A stretch of DNA of 49,338 nt, taken from the NCBI GenBank assembly GCA_003220615.1, contig QHTB01000147.1, positions 1 through 49,338 on the forward strand, given 5' to 3'. Below, one piece after another: positions 38,186 through 47,910 of this stretch. Below the pieces are notes generated by a model that was given only the letters and a program-made list of their open reading frames with translations, did not search any database and had not been told where the DNA came from. The stretch is from Candidatus Rokuibacteriota bacterium. Its GTDB lineage: Bacteria > Methylomirabilota > Methylomirabilia > Rokubacteriales > CSP1-6. Every line of letters starts with the position of its first letter. Position 1 is the first letter of the stretch. Made by a program: the position numbers and the translations under genes.

Positions 38186-39586
38186 TCACCCCTTGATCAC
38201 GCCGATGGGCCGCAATCTCGCGACTTTCGTCGAGATACCGAAGTTGTGCACGACGTCGACGACGTCTCGCACGTCCTTGTAGGCCTCCGGCATCTCCTCC
38301 GCGAGCGCGTCGCGGCCGGTGGCCCGCACGGTGATTCCGCGGGCGGCCAGCTCGTCGGCGATCCGCCGGCCGCGCGCGGCCTTCACCGCGGCCGTCCGGC
38401 TGAGCACGCGGCCAGCGCCGTGACAGGTGCTGCCGAACGTCTCGCGCATGGCGGCGTCGGTGCCGACGAGCAGGAATGAGTACCGGCCCATGTCGCCGGG
38501 GACCAGCACCGGCTGTCCGGGAAACGCGCGCGTGGCGCCCTTGCGGTGGACGAGGAGGCGGCGCCATCGGCCGTCGATCTCGTACCCCTCTTCCTTGGCG
38601 ATGTTATGGGCGACGTCGTACACCACGCGCATGGCGAGGTCCCGCGGCGACCGCGTGAGCACACGCTCGAACACGTCCCTCGCCCAGTGGGTGAGGAGCT
38701 GACGATTGGCGAACGCGAAGTTGGCGGCGCCGCGCATGGCGCCGAGATAGCCTTGCGCTTCCTCGGAGTCGATCGGCGCGCAGGCGAGCTGGCGGTCAGG
38801 GACGGTGATTCCATATCGTCGCAAGGCTCGCTCGGTCGTCTTCAGGTAGTCCGTACACACCTGATGTCCGAGGCCACGTGAGCCTGTGTGGATCATCACG
38901 GTGACCTGCCCCGATCGCACTCCCAGATCGCTGGCTCGACGCTCGTCGAAGATCTCGTCGACCACCTGGATCTCGAGGAAGTGGTTGCCCGACCCCAGCG
39001 TTCCGAGCTGGCGGCGGCCGCGATCGAGCGCCTGGGCCGACACCGCCGACGGATCGGCCCCGGCGATCCGCCCCTCGGACTCCAGCCGGCCGACGTCCTC
39101 AGCATCGCCCCAGCCACGCTCGACGGCCCACGCCGCGCCACGTTCCAGCACGCGATTCAGGTCGCGCGGAGCGAGCGCCACGCGGCTCTCGGAGCCGACA
39201 CCCGTCGGGATCGAGGTGAACAGCGCGTTCACGAGGTCGTCGAGGTGAGGCTTCACCTCGACGGCATCGAGGCCGGTCGCGAGCAGGCGCACCCCGCAGT
39301 TGATGTCGAACCCGATCGCTCCCGGACTCACGACGCCGCGCTCGGCGTCAGTGGCGACGACGCCGCCCACGGGCAAGCCGTAGCCCTGATGGATGTCGGG
39401 CATGGCGAGCGCGGCTTTGACGATCCCGGGCAGCGTCGCGCCGTTCGCGAGCTGCTCCAGCGACGCTTCGCGACGGATGTGCGAGATCAGCGCTTCGTCG
39501 GCGACGATCAGTCCGGGAACGCGCATGCCGGGCTTGGCGTCAGGCGGGATTCGCCAGAGATACGGGCCGACCTGCTCCAGTCTCAT
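38186..39586 (-). CDS. rtcB: RNA-splicing ligase RtcB
   Basis: A 466-residue RNA ligase joining 2',3'-cyclic phosphate (or 3'-phosphate) ends to 5'-OH ends with GTP and Mn2+. Metal and active-site motifs are all visible: AMPDIHQGYG, GFDINCGVR (Asp and Cys), LGSGNHFLEI, IHTGSRGLGH, VYDVAHN and STCHGAGR with the guanylation histidine. ATG 39586. No archease or RtcA/RtcR gene is near. A TACAAT hexamer (39598-39593) places the transcript start on the A of ATG, so the message may be leaderless. Confidence 0.95.
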   Translation of the reverse strand: MRLEQVGPYLWRIPPDAKPGMRVPGLIVADEALISHIRREASLEQLANGATLPGIVKAALAMPDIHQGYGLPVGGVVATDAERGVVSPGAIGFDINCGVRLLATGLDAVEVKPHLDDLVNALFTSIPTGVGSESRVALAPRDLNRVLERGAAWAVERGWGDAEDVGRLESEGRIAGADPSAVSAQALDRGRRQLGTLGSGNHFLEIQVVDEIFDERRASDLGVRSGQVTVMIHTGSRGLGHQVCTDYLKTTERALRRYGITVPDRQLACAPIDSEEAQGYLGAMRGAANFAFANRQLLTHWARDVFERVLTRSPRDLAMRVVYDVAHNIAKEEGYEIDGRWRRLLVHRKGATRAFPGQPVLVPGDMGRYSFLLVGTDAAMRETFGSTCHGAGRVLSRTAAVKAARGRRIADELAARGITVRATGRDALAEEMPEAYKDVRDVVDVVHNFGISTKVARLRPIGVIKG

Positions 39587-39592
39587 CGGGAT

Positions 39593-39598
39593 ATTGTA
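39593..39598 (-). promoter_or_regulatory. Putative -10 of rtcB
   Basis: TACAAT on the minus strand, six bases before the rtcB ATG. That spacing makes the A of ATG the expected transcript start (leaderless). No convincing -35 was found. Confidence 0.4.
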
Positions 39599-39673
39599 AC
39601 GAAGCGTTGGAGTGCAGCTCGACGTGGGTGAGAGGACGAGGTACGTGTGGCTACGTTCGTCCTGCCGATTGGT

Positions 39674-40471
39674 TTAGGCGCTCGAGGCTCCGTGCGCCGG
39701 ACGCGTCCGGCGATACGTCCAGGCGACGCCGATGAGCGCCACGATCACGCCGGCCAGGCTCGCGAGCTGCGGGACGCGGAACTGTCCCACCCAGAAGCTG
39801 TCGAGGCGGAGCGCCTCGATCGCGAAGCGTCCGATCGAGTAGAGCCCGATATAGGTGAAGAAGAGCGCGCCCGGATGCTCGCGCAGCCGAGGCCGCAGCC
39901 AGGCGACCAGCACCACGAAGACGGCGAAGTCCCACACCGACTCATAGAGAAACGTCGGGTGGAAGTACTCGAACTGGCCGAACCCGGGCGGCCGGTGCGC
40001 GGGCGAGATGTAGAGCTTCCAGGGCAAGTTCGTCGGCCGCCCGAAGGCCTCCTCGTTGAAGAAGTTGCCCCAACGTCCGATGGCCTGGCCGATTGCGATG
40101 CTGGGCGCGGCCACGTCGAAGCCCCGCAGCACGGGCAGGCGCCATCGCCAGGCCAGGAACGCGCCGACCAGCGGCCCGACGATGAGGCCGCCGTGGATGG
40201 CGAGCCCACCTTCCCAGACGGCGACGATCTTCGCCGGGTACTGCCCGTAGTAATCCCAGTTGAAGATCACCTCGTAGAGCCGCGCGCCCACCAGCCCCGC
40301 GAGGATCGCCCATTGCGCGGCGCTGATGATGTCGTCGGCGGGGAGCTTCTCGCGTTGTGCCTCGCGGTGGCCGAGCCAGAGCCCGACGACGATGGCCACC
40401 GCCATGAGGATGCCGTACCAGCGGACGACCAGCGGTCCGATCTCGAACGCGATAGCGCCGGGCGACGCCAT
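39674..40471 (-). CDS. lgt: Prolipoprotein diacylglyceryl transferase
   Basis: A 265-residue inner-membrane enzyme with about seven helices. GLVGARLYEVIFNW (about residues 59-72), the WEGGLAIHGGLIVG motif with a catalytic histidine (about 86-99), and the signature GQAIGRWGNFFNEEAFG (about 128-144) are all present. It attaches diacylglycerol from phosphatidylglycerol to lipobox cysteines, so it serves the Pal and small lipoproteins of this window. ATG 40471, divergent from the DUF218 gene with a 39-base gap. Downstream of it lies rtcB in the same direction, 87 bases away. Confidence 0.96.
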   Translation of the reverse strand: MASPGAIAFEIGPLVVRWYGILMAVAIVVGLWLGHREAQREKLPADDIISAAQWAILAGLVGARLYEVIFNWDYYGQYPAKIVAVWEGGLAIHGGLIVGPLVGAFLAWRWRLPVLRGFDVAAPSIAIGQAIGRWGNFFNEEAFGRPTNLPWKLYISPAHRPPGFGQFEYFHPTFLYESVWDFAVFVVLVAWLRPRLREHPGALFFTYIGLYSIGRFAIEALRLDSFWVGQFRVPQLASLAGVIVALIGVAWTYRRTRPAHGASSA

Positions 40472-40510
40472 GACGTCAGGTAAGATAGCCCGCCGAGCCC
40501 CATTTTTCCA

Positions 40511-41152
40511 ATGAGCCTGCGACGTTTTCGATGGTGGGCGGTGCCGGTGCCCGTGCTCGTGGCCCTGGTCGCCGTGGGCCTCGGCATCCCGGCGCTGGGG
40601 GCTGCCCTGGTCGTGACCGACGCCCTCCAGCCGAGCGATGCGATCTTCGTCCTGGACGGGGGTACGCCCGTGCGCGAGCTCGAAGCGGCGTCGCTCTACC
40701 GCCTCGGCTATGCCCCACGGGTCGTGGTCGCCCGCGGCCGGGATGCGATCTCCGTCGCCCGACAGGTCAGCGGGGAGCCGTCACGCCAGGAGCGCGCGGT
40801 GCGGGTCCTTCGTCACGTCGGCGTCCCGGAGGCCGCCGTCGTCACGCTCTCCCAGGAGGTGGACAACACGGTGCAGGAGCTGGCCGCGGACTTCGCCTTC
40901 GCGACGAAGCAGGGCCTCCGCCGCGTGATCCTGGTGACGTCGGCCAACCACACGCGGAGGGTACGCGTGATCTGGAATTCGCGTTACGAGCGCAGGATTC
41001 CGGCGCTCGTCTATCCCACGTCGTGGGAAGCGTACGACGCGCGCCGGTGGTGGGCGTCACGGCGTACGATGGAGGAGACGATCCACGAGGCGCTCGGGAT
41101 CGTCCACTTCATGCTCGGCAGCCCGCTGCCGACGTTCGACCCGAAGTCCTGA
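40511..41152 (+). CDS. DUF218 (ElyC/SanA/YdcF)-family membrane protein
   Basis: A 213-residue protein with one N-terminal membrane helix (about residues 8-35) and a DUF218 domain: SDAIFVLDGGTPVRELEAASLYRLGYAPRVVVA, then SQEVDNTVQELAA and RRVILVTSANHTRRVRVIW. E. coli relatives (SanA, ElyC) affect envelope integrity and peptidoglycan; the chemical activity is not known. It is divergent from lgt. Its stop (TGA 41150-41152) abuts the stop of the convergent small lipoprotein, the two together reading TGATCA. Confidence 0.82.
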   Translation: MSLRRFRWWAVPVPVLVALVAVGLGIPALGAALVVTDALQPSDAIFVLDGGTPVRELEAASLYRLGYAPRVVVARGRDAISVARQVSGEPSRQERAVRVLRHVGVPEAAVVTLSQEVDNTVQELAADFAFATKQGLRRVILVTSANHTRRVRVIWNSRYERRIPALVYPTSWEAYDARRWWASRRTMEETIHEALGIVHFMLGSPLPTFDPKS

Positions 41153-41404
41153 TCAGTACCCGCCGCCGCCCATCGTCGTGCACATGCCGTTGCGCCAGAT
41201 ACCGCCGGCCGTCTGGCAGCGCTCGACGTCCCCGCCCGTGGAGACGGCCGGGGCTGTCGTCGAAGCCGGGACCGTCGTGGAGGTCGGATTCGTCGAGGTG
41301 GTCGTCGCGCAGCCGGCAACGGCGAGGCCGAGCGCGAGCCCGGTGGCAGCGACGGCAACCGCGTGGATCACTCTTCGCGCCTCATTGGCCGCCAGTTTGG
41401 ACAT
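41153..41404 (-). CDS. Small hypothetical lipoprotein
   Basis: An 83-residue protein I do not recognise. Residues 1-30 are a signal peptide ending in the lipobox VAGC (about residues 28-31). A Thr/Ser/Pro-rich linker follows (TTTSTNPTSTTVP...), then a compact end with two cysteines, CQTAGGIWRNGMC, that may form a disulfide, and a Gly-rich tail. The GGGAG-type RBS lies 8 bases before ATG 41404. A start 13 codons earlier is possible but would spoil the signal. It lies immediately after the tRNA cluster on the minus strand, 108 bases away. Confidence 0.6.
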   Translation of the reverse strand: MSKLAANEARRVIHAVAVAATGLALGLAVAGCATTTSTNPTSTTVPASTTAPAVSTGGDVERCQTAGGIWRNGMCTTMGGGGY

Positions 41405-41462
41405 CGGTGACTCCCATGACGTGGTCGAGCACCCAGCGTACACCCATCAGATCGCATCCCCA

Positions 41463-41476
41463 CGCGTGAACACGCG
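41463..41476 (-). terminator. Weak hairpin downstream of tRNA-Leu
   Basis: CGCGT and ACGCG form a 5-bp stem around a GAAC loop, about 36 bases after the tRNA-Leu CCA end. It is short and lacks a T-tract, so its role in ending the tRNA transcript is uncertain. Confidence 0.25.
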
Positions 41477-41512
41477 CCGTCGCTCGACACCGAGGCACGA
41501 ATCGGAAGGAGT

Positions 41513-41598
41513 TGGTAGGGGCGGCAGGATTCGAACCTGCACGTCCTCGCGGACAGAGGATTTTAAGTCCTCGGCGTCTGCCGTTTCGCCACGCCCCC
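41513..41598 (-). tRNA. tRNA-Leu (anticodon TAA)
   Basis: A class II tRNA of 86 bases with encoded CCA. The acceptor stem is GGGGGCG with CGCCCCT (one G-U pair). The anticodon stem-loop is GAGGA-CTTAAAA-TCCTC, giving TAA. A long variable arm (TGTCCGCGAGGACG) and the TTCGAAT T-loop are clear. It is the third and last of three tRNA genes in a row. Confidence 0.95.
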
Positions 41599-41620
41599 GA
41601 GGTTCGTCTGGAAAGAAATG

Positions 41621-41696
41621 TGGAGGCGGCGAGCGGATTCGAACCGCTGCATAGAGGTTTTGCAGACCTCCGCCTTAGCCACTTGGCTACGCCGCC
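41621..41696 (-). tRNA. tRNA-Cys (anticodon GCA)
   Basis: A 76-base tRNA with encoded CCA. Acceptor GGCGGCG with CGCCGCC, discriminator T, as expected for tRNA-Cys. The anticodon stem-loop is GAGGT-CTGCAAA-ACCTC. The D-loop (AGCCAAGTGGCTAAGGC) and TTCGAAT T-loop are normal. It is the middle gene of a Gly-Cys-Leu set, 22 bases before tRNA-Leu. Confidence 0.96.
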
Positions 41697-41726
41697 GTGA
41701 GACGAGGACTGAGGTCGAGGAGTGGG

Positions 41727-41801
<75 letters not shown>

Positions 41802-41827
41802 ATCACCGGTTCCTGCGACAGCGCCAT

Positions 41828-41855
41828 ATAGTATCACGCTGCCGCGGGCCGTCTA
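41828..41855 (-). promoter_or_regulatory. Putative tRNA-operon promoter
   Basis: On the minus strand TAGACG (41855-41850) and TACTAT (41833-41828) are spaced by 16 bases and match the -35 and -10 consensus at four and four or five positions. Transcription would start near 41821, about 20 bases before tRNA-Gly, so the tRNAs need not depend on galT read-through. Confidence 0.45.
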
Positions 41856-41878
41856 CCTGGCGCCGGGGCCTCGCGGAC

Positions 41879-42877
41879 TCACGACGCGGCCTCGCGCAGC
41901 GCCGTGGCGGCGTCCTCGGGCGGCACCGGGTTGATGAAGAAGCCACTGCCCCACTCGAAGCCGGCGACCCGCGTCAGCTTGGGGATGATCTCGAGGTGCC
42001 AGTGGAAGTGATCGAGCGCCGCCTCGTGGAGCGGCGCGCTGTGCAGCATGAAGTTGTACGGCGGATCGTGCAGCGTGCGGTTCATGCGACGCAGGAAGTC
42101 GCCCAGCACACCGGCCAGCGCCCGCAGCTCGTCCACACCCGACTCCTCGAAGGCCGAGCGGTGACGCGTGGGCAGGATCCACGTCTCGAAGGGAAAGCGC
42201 GGGGCGAAGGGGGCGATGGCCACGAAGCCGTCGCGGTCGATGATGAGCCGGCGGCGGCCGCGCCGCTCCTCGCGCATGACGTCGCACCAGACGCAGCGCT
42301 CCTTGATCTCCCAGTGCTTGGCGGAGCCGGCCAGCTCTTCGACGATCATGATCGGGATGATGGGCAGCGCGATGAGCTGCGAGTGCGGATGCTCGAGCGA
42401 GGCGCCGGCGGCCTCCCCGTGGTTCTTGAAGACGAGGATGGACTGGAAGCGACCATCCTTCTTCAGATCGAGCACGCGCTCCCGGAAGGCCAGCAGCACC
42501 TCGGCGACGGCGTCGGTCGACATCGTCGCCAGCGACATCGAGTGCTCCGGACTCTCGATCACCACCTCGTGAGCGCCGATACCCGACATCCGATCGTACG
42601 GGCCCTCGCCGCTCGGCTCGAGGTCGCCCTCGATGCGGAGCGCCGGGAACTTGTTCGGCACGACGCGATACGACCACCCGGGCGAGTTCGGCGCGCTGCC
42701 CGGGGGCCGGCCGGCCAGGATCTCGGGCGGCGTCTTGTCCTCGTGGCCGGCGCAGAAGACGCAGTTCACCAGGCGAGGCTGCACCGGATCGGGGCCGAAG
42801 TCGGACGGCCGGCGGGCCCTCTCCGTCGAGATGATGACCCAGCGTCCCACCACGGGGTCCTTCCTCAGCTCGGACAC
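41879..42877 (-). CDS. galT: Galactose-1-phosphate uridylyltransferase
   Basis: A 332-residue HIT-superfamily nucleotidyltransferase. CVFCAGHEDKTPPE (about residues 28-41) and CVWCDV (about 187) supply zinc-type cysteines; the catalytic H-P-H is in ASLEHPHSQLIALP (about 146-159), and the C-terminal HFHWHLEIIP is intact. It exchanges UMP between UDP-glucose and galactose-1-phosphate; some relatives act as ADP-glucose phosphorylases. GTG 42877 begins 2 bases after the gpsA stop; the open frame further upstream lies in gpsA. galK and galE are not nearby, so its role in this phospholipid/arginine operon is unclear. Confidence 0.9.
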   Translation of the reverse strand: MSELRKDPVVGRWVIISTERARRPSDFGPDPVQPRLVNCVFCAGHEDKTPPEILAGRPPGSAPNSPGWSYRVVPNKFPALRIEGDLEPSGEGPYDRMSGIGAHEVVIESPEHSMSLATMSTDAVAEVLLAFRERVLDLKKDGRFQSILVFKNHGEAAGASLEHPHSQLIALPIIPIMIVEELAGSAKHWEIKERCVWCDVMREERRGRRRLIIDRDGFVAIAPFAPRFPFETWILPTRHRSAFEESGVDELRALAGVLGDFLRRMNRTLHDPPYNFMLHSAPLHEAALDHFHWHLEIIPKLTRVAGFEWGSGFFINPVPPEDAATALREAAS

Positions 42878-42879
42878 GC

Positions 42880-43865
42880 TCAGGCATCCTCCGGACGCGC
42901 GGCGCGCCCGAGCAGCGCCGCCAGAGCATCGCCGGGCGACTTGCCCTGGAACAACACCGCGCCGACCTCCGCACAGATCGGAAGATTGACGCCGAGCCGG
43001 GCGGCCAGCGCGAGCGCCGACGACACGGTCCGGGCACCCTCGGCGATCATCCGCGTCCGACCTTCGACCGCGTCGCGGCTCTGCCCTTTCGCGAGCGCCA
43101 TGCCGAGCGCGCGATTGCGCGAGAGCGTCCCGGTGCACGTCAGCACGAGATCGCCCATGCCGGCGAGGCCAGCCAGCGTGGCCGGCTGAGCGCCGAGCGC
43201 CACGGCCAGCCGGGTCAGCTCGGCCAGGCCCCGCGTGACCAGCGCCGCGCGCGCGTTCTCGCCGAGGCCGAGCCCATCCGCGATTCCGGTGGCGACGGCG
43301 ATCACGTTCTTCAACGCGCCGCCCATCTCCACGCCGATGACGTCGCGATTGGTGTAGAGCCGGAACTCTCGGTTGCCCAGCCAGCCCTGGAGACGGCGCG
43401 CCAGCACCTCGTCACGCGAGGCGACCACCGCCGCGGTCGGCTGGCCGAGCGCGACCTCGCGGGCGAAGGTCGGCCCCGACAGGGCCGCAATGGGCGCGGC
43501 GGGAAACCGCTCGGCCACCAGCTCGGTCATGCGCACGTGACGGTGCGGGTCGAGGCCCTTCGTCGCGGACACCACCGGAACCGCGGCCGGAATCGGAGGC
43601 AAGTCCTTCAGCGTCGCGGCGACGAACTCGGACGGCACGACGACCAGGATGAGCTCGGCGCCTTGCAACGCGTTCACGTGATCGGTCGTCGCCGTCAGCC
43701 GCGCCGGGCACTCGATGTCGGTGAGATAGATCGGATTGCGGTGACTCCGGGCGAGGCCCTCGGCGACTTCGGGCTCCCGCGCCCACATCCTGACGTCGGC
43801 GCCTGCGCGCGCGAGGTGAATCGCCAGCGCCGTCCCCCAGCTGCCACCGCCGACGACGGCCACCC

Positions 43866-43869
<4 letters not shown>
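42880..43869 (-). CDS. gpsA: Glycerol-3-phosphate dehydrogenase (NAD(P)+)
   Basis: A 329-residue enzyme reducing dihydroxyacetone phosphate to glycerol-3-phosphate, the backbone of phospholipids. GGGSWGTALAIHLARAG (about residues 7-23) is the Rossmann motif, SGPTFAREVALGQPTA the substrate-side signature, and GALKNVIAVATGIADGLGLG (with the catalytic lysine, about 190-209) follows. ATG 43869 overlaps the plsY stop by 4 bases. plsY and pgsA upstream use or share its product, so this is a coherent phospholipid block. Confidence 0.96.
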
Positions 43870-44455
<586 letters not shown>

Positions 44456-44459
<4 letters not shown>

Positions 44460-45025
44460 GACCAGCGTTCTTCGCCGGGGACGATCGCGCGGTAGTCGGC
44501 CTTCCGGAAGAAGCGATAGAAGTAGTCCACGGCCGAGACGACGGTGAGGCCGAGCGCCACCCACAGCACGGCGGTGGCCGCGACGTGGAACGTCGACGAC
44601 GGCAGCCCTTTCTCGACGATGAGCATCGTGATCGCCACGTACTGGCTGACCGTCTTCCATTTCGCCAGTCGCGACGCCGGCACGATCACGCCCACGCCGG
44701 CGGCCACCGCGCGCAGCCCGGTCACCGCCAGCTCGCGTCCGATGATCACGACGACGATCCACGCCTCGATCTTGTCGATCTGCAGGAGCGAGACGAGCGC
44801 GGCGGCCACCAGCAGCTTGTCGGCGATCGGGTCGAGCAGCGTGCCGAGCGTGGTGACTTGATTGCGCCGCCGGGCGATCACGCCGTCGAGCCAGTCGGTG
44901 AGCGAGGCCAGGATGAAGATGCCGGCCGCGATCACCGCATGGACCCGCGACGACGAGATCAGGAAGACGATGAGGAGTGGCACCGCGACGATCCGGGTGA
45001 TCGTGAGGCCGATGGGCAAGTTCAC
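44456..45025 (-). CDS. pgsA: CDP-diacylglycerol-glycerol-3-phosphate 3-phosphatidyltransferase
   Basis: A 189-residue inner-membrane enzyme making phosphatidylglycerol phosphate. The CDP-alcohol phosphotransferase motif is complete: DWLDGVIARRRNQVTTLGTL then LDPIADK (about residues 44-70). Several membrane helices follow. GTG start at 45025. It is 30 bases after comB and overlaps plsY. Its product is the donor lipid that Lgt (in this window) uses. Confidence 0.95.
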
Positions 45026-45054
45026 GCGGACACCCTATGCACGAGCGCGAGTCA

Positions 45055-45786
45055 TTATCGGGAGCCGATGACCACGTTGTCAACGTTCGGCCGATACACG
45101 GGGACCACCGTCCTCGTGTCCAGCATCAAACAGGCCGCGACATCGCGCCCCCGGCCTCGTGACGTCAGGTGACGGGCCCACGAGGAATCCTCGCCTAGCC
45201 GGCCCACGTCCTTGCCGTAGCGGCGGCCGACCGCGAGGGCTTCTCGCGCGGTCGGGCTGAGCTCCGCGGCCGGCTCTTCCTGCTGGAGACGATCCACGAG
45301 GAGCCCGGCGCAGGCGTGATCCTCGAGGGAGATCGCGCCGCGCTCGCCGGCGCACACGAGCGTCACGTCGCGCCGGCCTCCGAGCGCCCACATCGCCGCC
45401 GCGCCCAGGTTCACGAGGCCGGCGACACCGATGGCGGCGGCACCGCGCGCGGCCAGCAGCGCCTGGGTGCCATTGCTCGTCGTCATGATCAGCGTCTTTC
45501 CGCTCACCCGCTCGACCGTGAAGTCGAAAGGCGAGTTGCCGAGATCGAAGCCGGCCAGCGGCTCGCCGCGACGCTCGCCGGCGATGAGCACGGTGTGAGA
45601 GGGCAGGGCCGCCGCTCGCTGATGAGCCTCCTCGGCGGTGGCCACGGGGATCACCGCCGCGCAGCCGTTGATGAGCGCGGTGATGATGCTGGTGCTCGCC
45701 CGCAAGACGTCGATGACGAGGACGGAAACACCCGCGAGCGGCATCGCCCCCGCCGTGTGGGCCGTGAGGGCAACGTCGATGCGCAC
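45055..45786 (-). CDS. comB: 2-phosphosulfolactate phosphatase (ComB family)
   Basis: A 243-residue protein of the ComB family. Recognisable segments are VSVLVIDVLRASTSIITAL (about residues 20-38), LGNSPFDF, TSNGTQALLAA (about 103-113) and a CAGERGAISLEDHACAG motif near 146-162. In methanogens ComB removes phosphate from 2-phosphosulfolactate in coenzyme M synthesis. Bacterial copies occur widely without the rest of that pathway, and no comA, comC, comD or comE is visible here, so the true substrate is uncertain. GTG start 2 bases after the argG stop. It lies between argG and pgsA in one long transcript. Confidence 0.85.
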   Translation of the reverse strand: MRIDVALTAHTAGAMPLAGVSVLVIDVLRASTSIITALINGCAAVIPVATAEEAHQRAAALPSHTVLIAGERRGEPLAGFDLGNSPFDFTVERVSGKTLIMTTSNGTQALLAARGAAAIGVAGLVNLGAAAMWALGGRRDVTLVCAGERGAISLEDHACAGLLVDRLQQEEPAAELSPTAREALAVGRRYGKDVGRLGEDSSWARHLTSRGRGRDVAACLMLDTRTVVPVYRPNVDNVVIGSR

Positions 45787-45788
45787 GG

Positions 45789-46994
45789 TCAGCTCCGATG
45801 GTCGCGCAGGGCGCGGATCTTGAGGCGCAGGGCGTTCAGGTTGATGAAGCCCTCGGCGTCGCGCTGGCGATAGACGGCGTCGGCCTCGAAGGTCGCAAAG
45901 TCGGTCCGGTAGAGCGACCGCGGAGACCGCCGTCCTGCCACCGTCACGTTGCCCTTGTACAGCGTGAGCCGCACGGTCCCCGTCACGTCACGGGCGACCT
46001 CGTCCATGAACCCCTGGAGCGCGCGCCGCTCCGGCGAAAACCAGAAGCCGTAGTAGATCATCTCGGCGTAGCGCGGGACGAGCGAGTCGCGCAGGTGCAG
46101 GACCTCGCGGTCGAGCGTGAGCGACTCCACCGCCCGTCTGGCCACGTGCAGGATGGTGCCGCCGGGCGTCTCGTAGACGCCCCGCGACTTCATTCCCACG
46201 TAGCGATTCTCGACGAGGTCCACGCGGCCAACGCCGTGCTCGCCGCCGAGACGGTTGAGGCGCTCGAGCAGCGCCACCGGCCCGAGGGGTTCGCCATCGA
46301 CGGCCACCGGGTTGCCGGCCTCGAAGTCGATCAGCACCTCGAGCGGGACGTCGGGCGCCGCCTCCGGAGAATTGGTCAGCTGGAACATCTTGTCGGGCGG
46401 CGCCGCCCACGGGTCCTCCAGGATCCCGCCTTCGTACGAGATGTGGAAGAGATTGCGGTCGGTAGAGTACGGGCGGTCCGCGGTCACCGGCACCGGGATG
46501 TCGTGCCGCCGCGCGAACTCGAGGAGTGAGGTACGCGAGTTCAGCTCCCACTCGCGCCAGGGCGCGATCACGCGAAGCTCGGGCGCCAGCGCGGCGTACG
46601 TGAGCTCGAAGCGCACTTGATCGTTCCCCTTGCCGGTCGCGCCGTGGGCCACGGCGTCGGCGCTCTCGTGTCGCGCGACGTCCACCTGGGCACGCGCGAT
46701 CAGCGGACGCGCGATCGACGTCCCCAGGAGGTAGCTGCCCTCGTACACGGCGTTGGCCCTGAGCATCGGGAAGATGAAGTCGCGCACGAACTCCTGACGG
46801 AGATCCACGATGTGGACCCCCACCGCGCCCGTGCGGAGCGCCTTCTCCCGGATGGGCAGCAGCTCCTCGCCCTGCCCGAGGTCGGCGCAGAAGGCGACGA
46901 CCTCGCAGCGGTACCGCTCGATGAGCCAGCGGAGAATCACCGAGGTGTCGAGCCCACCCGAGTAGGCGAGGACGACTTTCTTCGGGTCAGACAT
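45789..46994 (-). CDS. argG: Argininosuccinate synthase
   Basis: A 401-residue enzyme joining citrulline and aspartate with ATP. The P-loop-like [18 protein letters not shown] (about residues 6-23) is the ATP-pyrophosphatase motif, and later [14 protein letters not shown] (about 115-128) is diagnostic. It overlaps argF by 8 bases. argH is not in the window. Its order after argF follows the pathway. Confidence 0.97.
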   Translation of the reverse strand: MSDPKKVVLAYSGGLDTSVILRWLIERYRCEVVAFCADLGQGEELLPIREKALRTGAVGVHIVDLRQEFVRDFIFPMLRANAVYEGSYLLGTSIARPLIARAQVDVARHESADAVAHGATGKGNDQVRFELTYAALAPELRVIAPWREWELNSRTSLLEFARRHDIPVPVTADRPYSTDRNLFHISYEGGILEDPWAAPPDKMFQLTNSPEAAPDVPLEVLIDFEAGNPVAVDGEPLGPVALLERLNRLGGEHGVGRVDLVENRYVGMKSRGVYETPGGTILHVARRAVESLTLDREVLHLRDSLVPRYAEMIYYGFWFSPERRALQGFMDEVARDVTGTVRLTLYKGNVTVAGRRSPRSLYRTDFATFEADAVYRQRDAEGFINLNALRLKIRALRDHRS

Positions 46995-47910
46995 CGTCGA
47001 GCGAGCCGCCCAGGAGGTCGAGGATCACGGCCTTCTGCGCGTGCAGCCGATTTTCGGCCTGGTCGAGCGCGATGCTGTGCGGGCCGTCGAGCACGCCGTC
47101 GGTGATCTCCTCGCCACGGTGCGCGGGCAGGCAGTGCATGACGAGCACCGACCCTCGAGCGAACCCGACGAGCGTCTCGTTGACCTGGTAGCGTGAGAAG
47201 GCCTCCAGGCGGCGCTCGCGCTCACTCTCCTGGCCCATGCTCGTCCACACGTCGGTGTAGATGACGTCGGCTCCCGTCGCCGCCTCACGCGCGTCGTGGG
47301 TGACGGTCAGGCGCCCACCCAGCTTGCGCACGGTCTGCTGCACCCGGGCGTCCGGCTCGTATCCGGGCGGTGTCGCGACCACGAGGGTCGTGCCGAAGAG
47401 CGCTCCGAGCAGGATCAGCGAGTGGCACACGTTGTTGCCGTCACCGACCCAGGCGAGGCGCATCGCGCCGAGATCGATGCCGCGTTCCCAGAGCGTGAAG
47501 AAGTCAGCGAGCGCCTGGCACGGGTGCTCGAAGTCGCTGAGCGCGTTGATCACCGGCACCGTCGCGTGGCGGGCGAGGCCTTCCACGGTCTCGTGCAAGT
47601 ACACCCGCGCGGCGATCCCGTCGACCCAGAGCGAGAGGTTGCGCGCGGCATCGGGAACCGACTCGCGCGTGCCGAGCCCGATCTCGGGACCGGAGAGATG
47701 CACCGCGCGGCCGCCCAGCTGGACGACCCCGACCTCGAACGTCACCCGCGTCCTGAGCGACGGCTTCTCGAAGATCAACGCCAGCGTCCGTCCGCTCAGC
47801 GGGGCGCCGCGCCGGCCGGCTTTCCAGCCCTGCTTGAGCGCCGCCGCCACCTCGAACAGGTGCTGCGCGCGCTCGCGGCTCAGGTCCGCCGCCGAGAGGA
47901 AGTGGCTCAC
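46987..47910 (-). CDS. argF: Ornithine carbamoyltransferase
   Basis: A 307-residue enzyme making citrulline from ornithine and carbamoyl phosphate. The carbamoyl-phosphate loop is [13 protein letters not shown] (about residues 50-62, with S-L-R-T in place of S-T-R-T), followed by [14 protein letters not shown] (about 129-142) and the catalytic cysteine motif [13 protein letters not shown] (about 257-269). GTG 47910 overlaps the argD stop by 4 bases. Confidence 0.97.
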   Translation of the reverse strand: MSHFLSAADLSRERAQHLFEVAAALKQGWKAGRRGAPLSGRTLALIFEKPSLRTRVTFEVGVVQLGGRAVHLSGPEIGLGTRESVPDAARNLSLWVDGIAARVYLHETVEGLARHATVPVINALSDFEHPCQALADFFTLWERGIDLGAMRLAWVGDGNNVCHSLILLGALFGTTLVVATPPGYEPDARVQQTVRKLGGRLTVTHDAREAATGADVIYTDVWTSMGQESERERRLEAFSRYQVNETLVGFARGSVLVMHCLPAHRGEEITDGVLDGPHSIALDQAENRLHAQKAVILDLLGGSLDDV

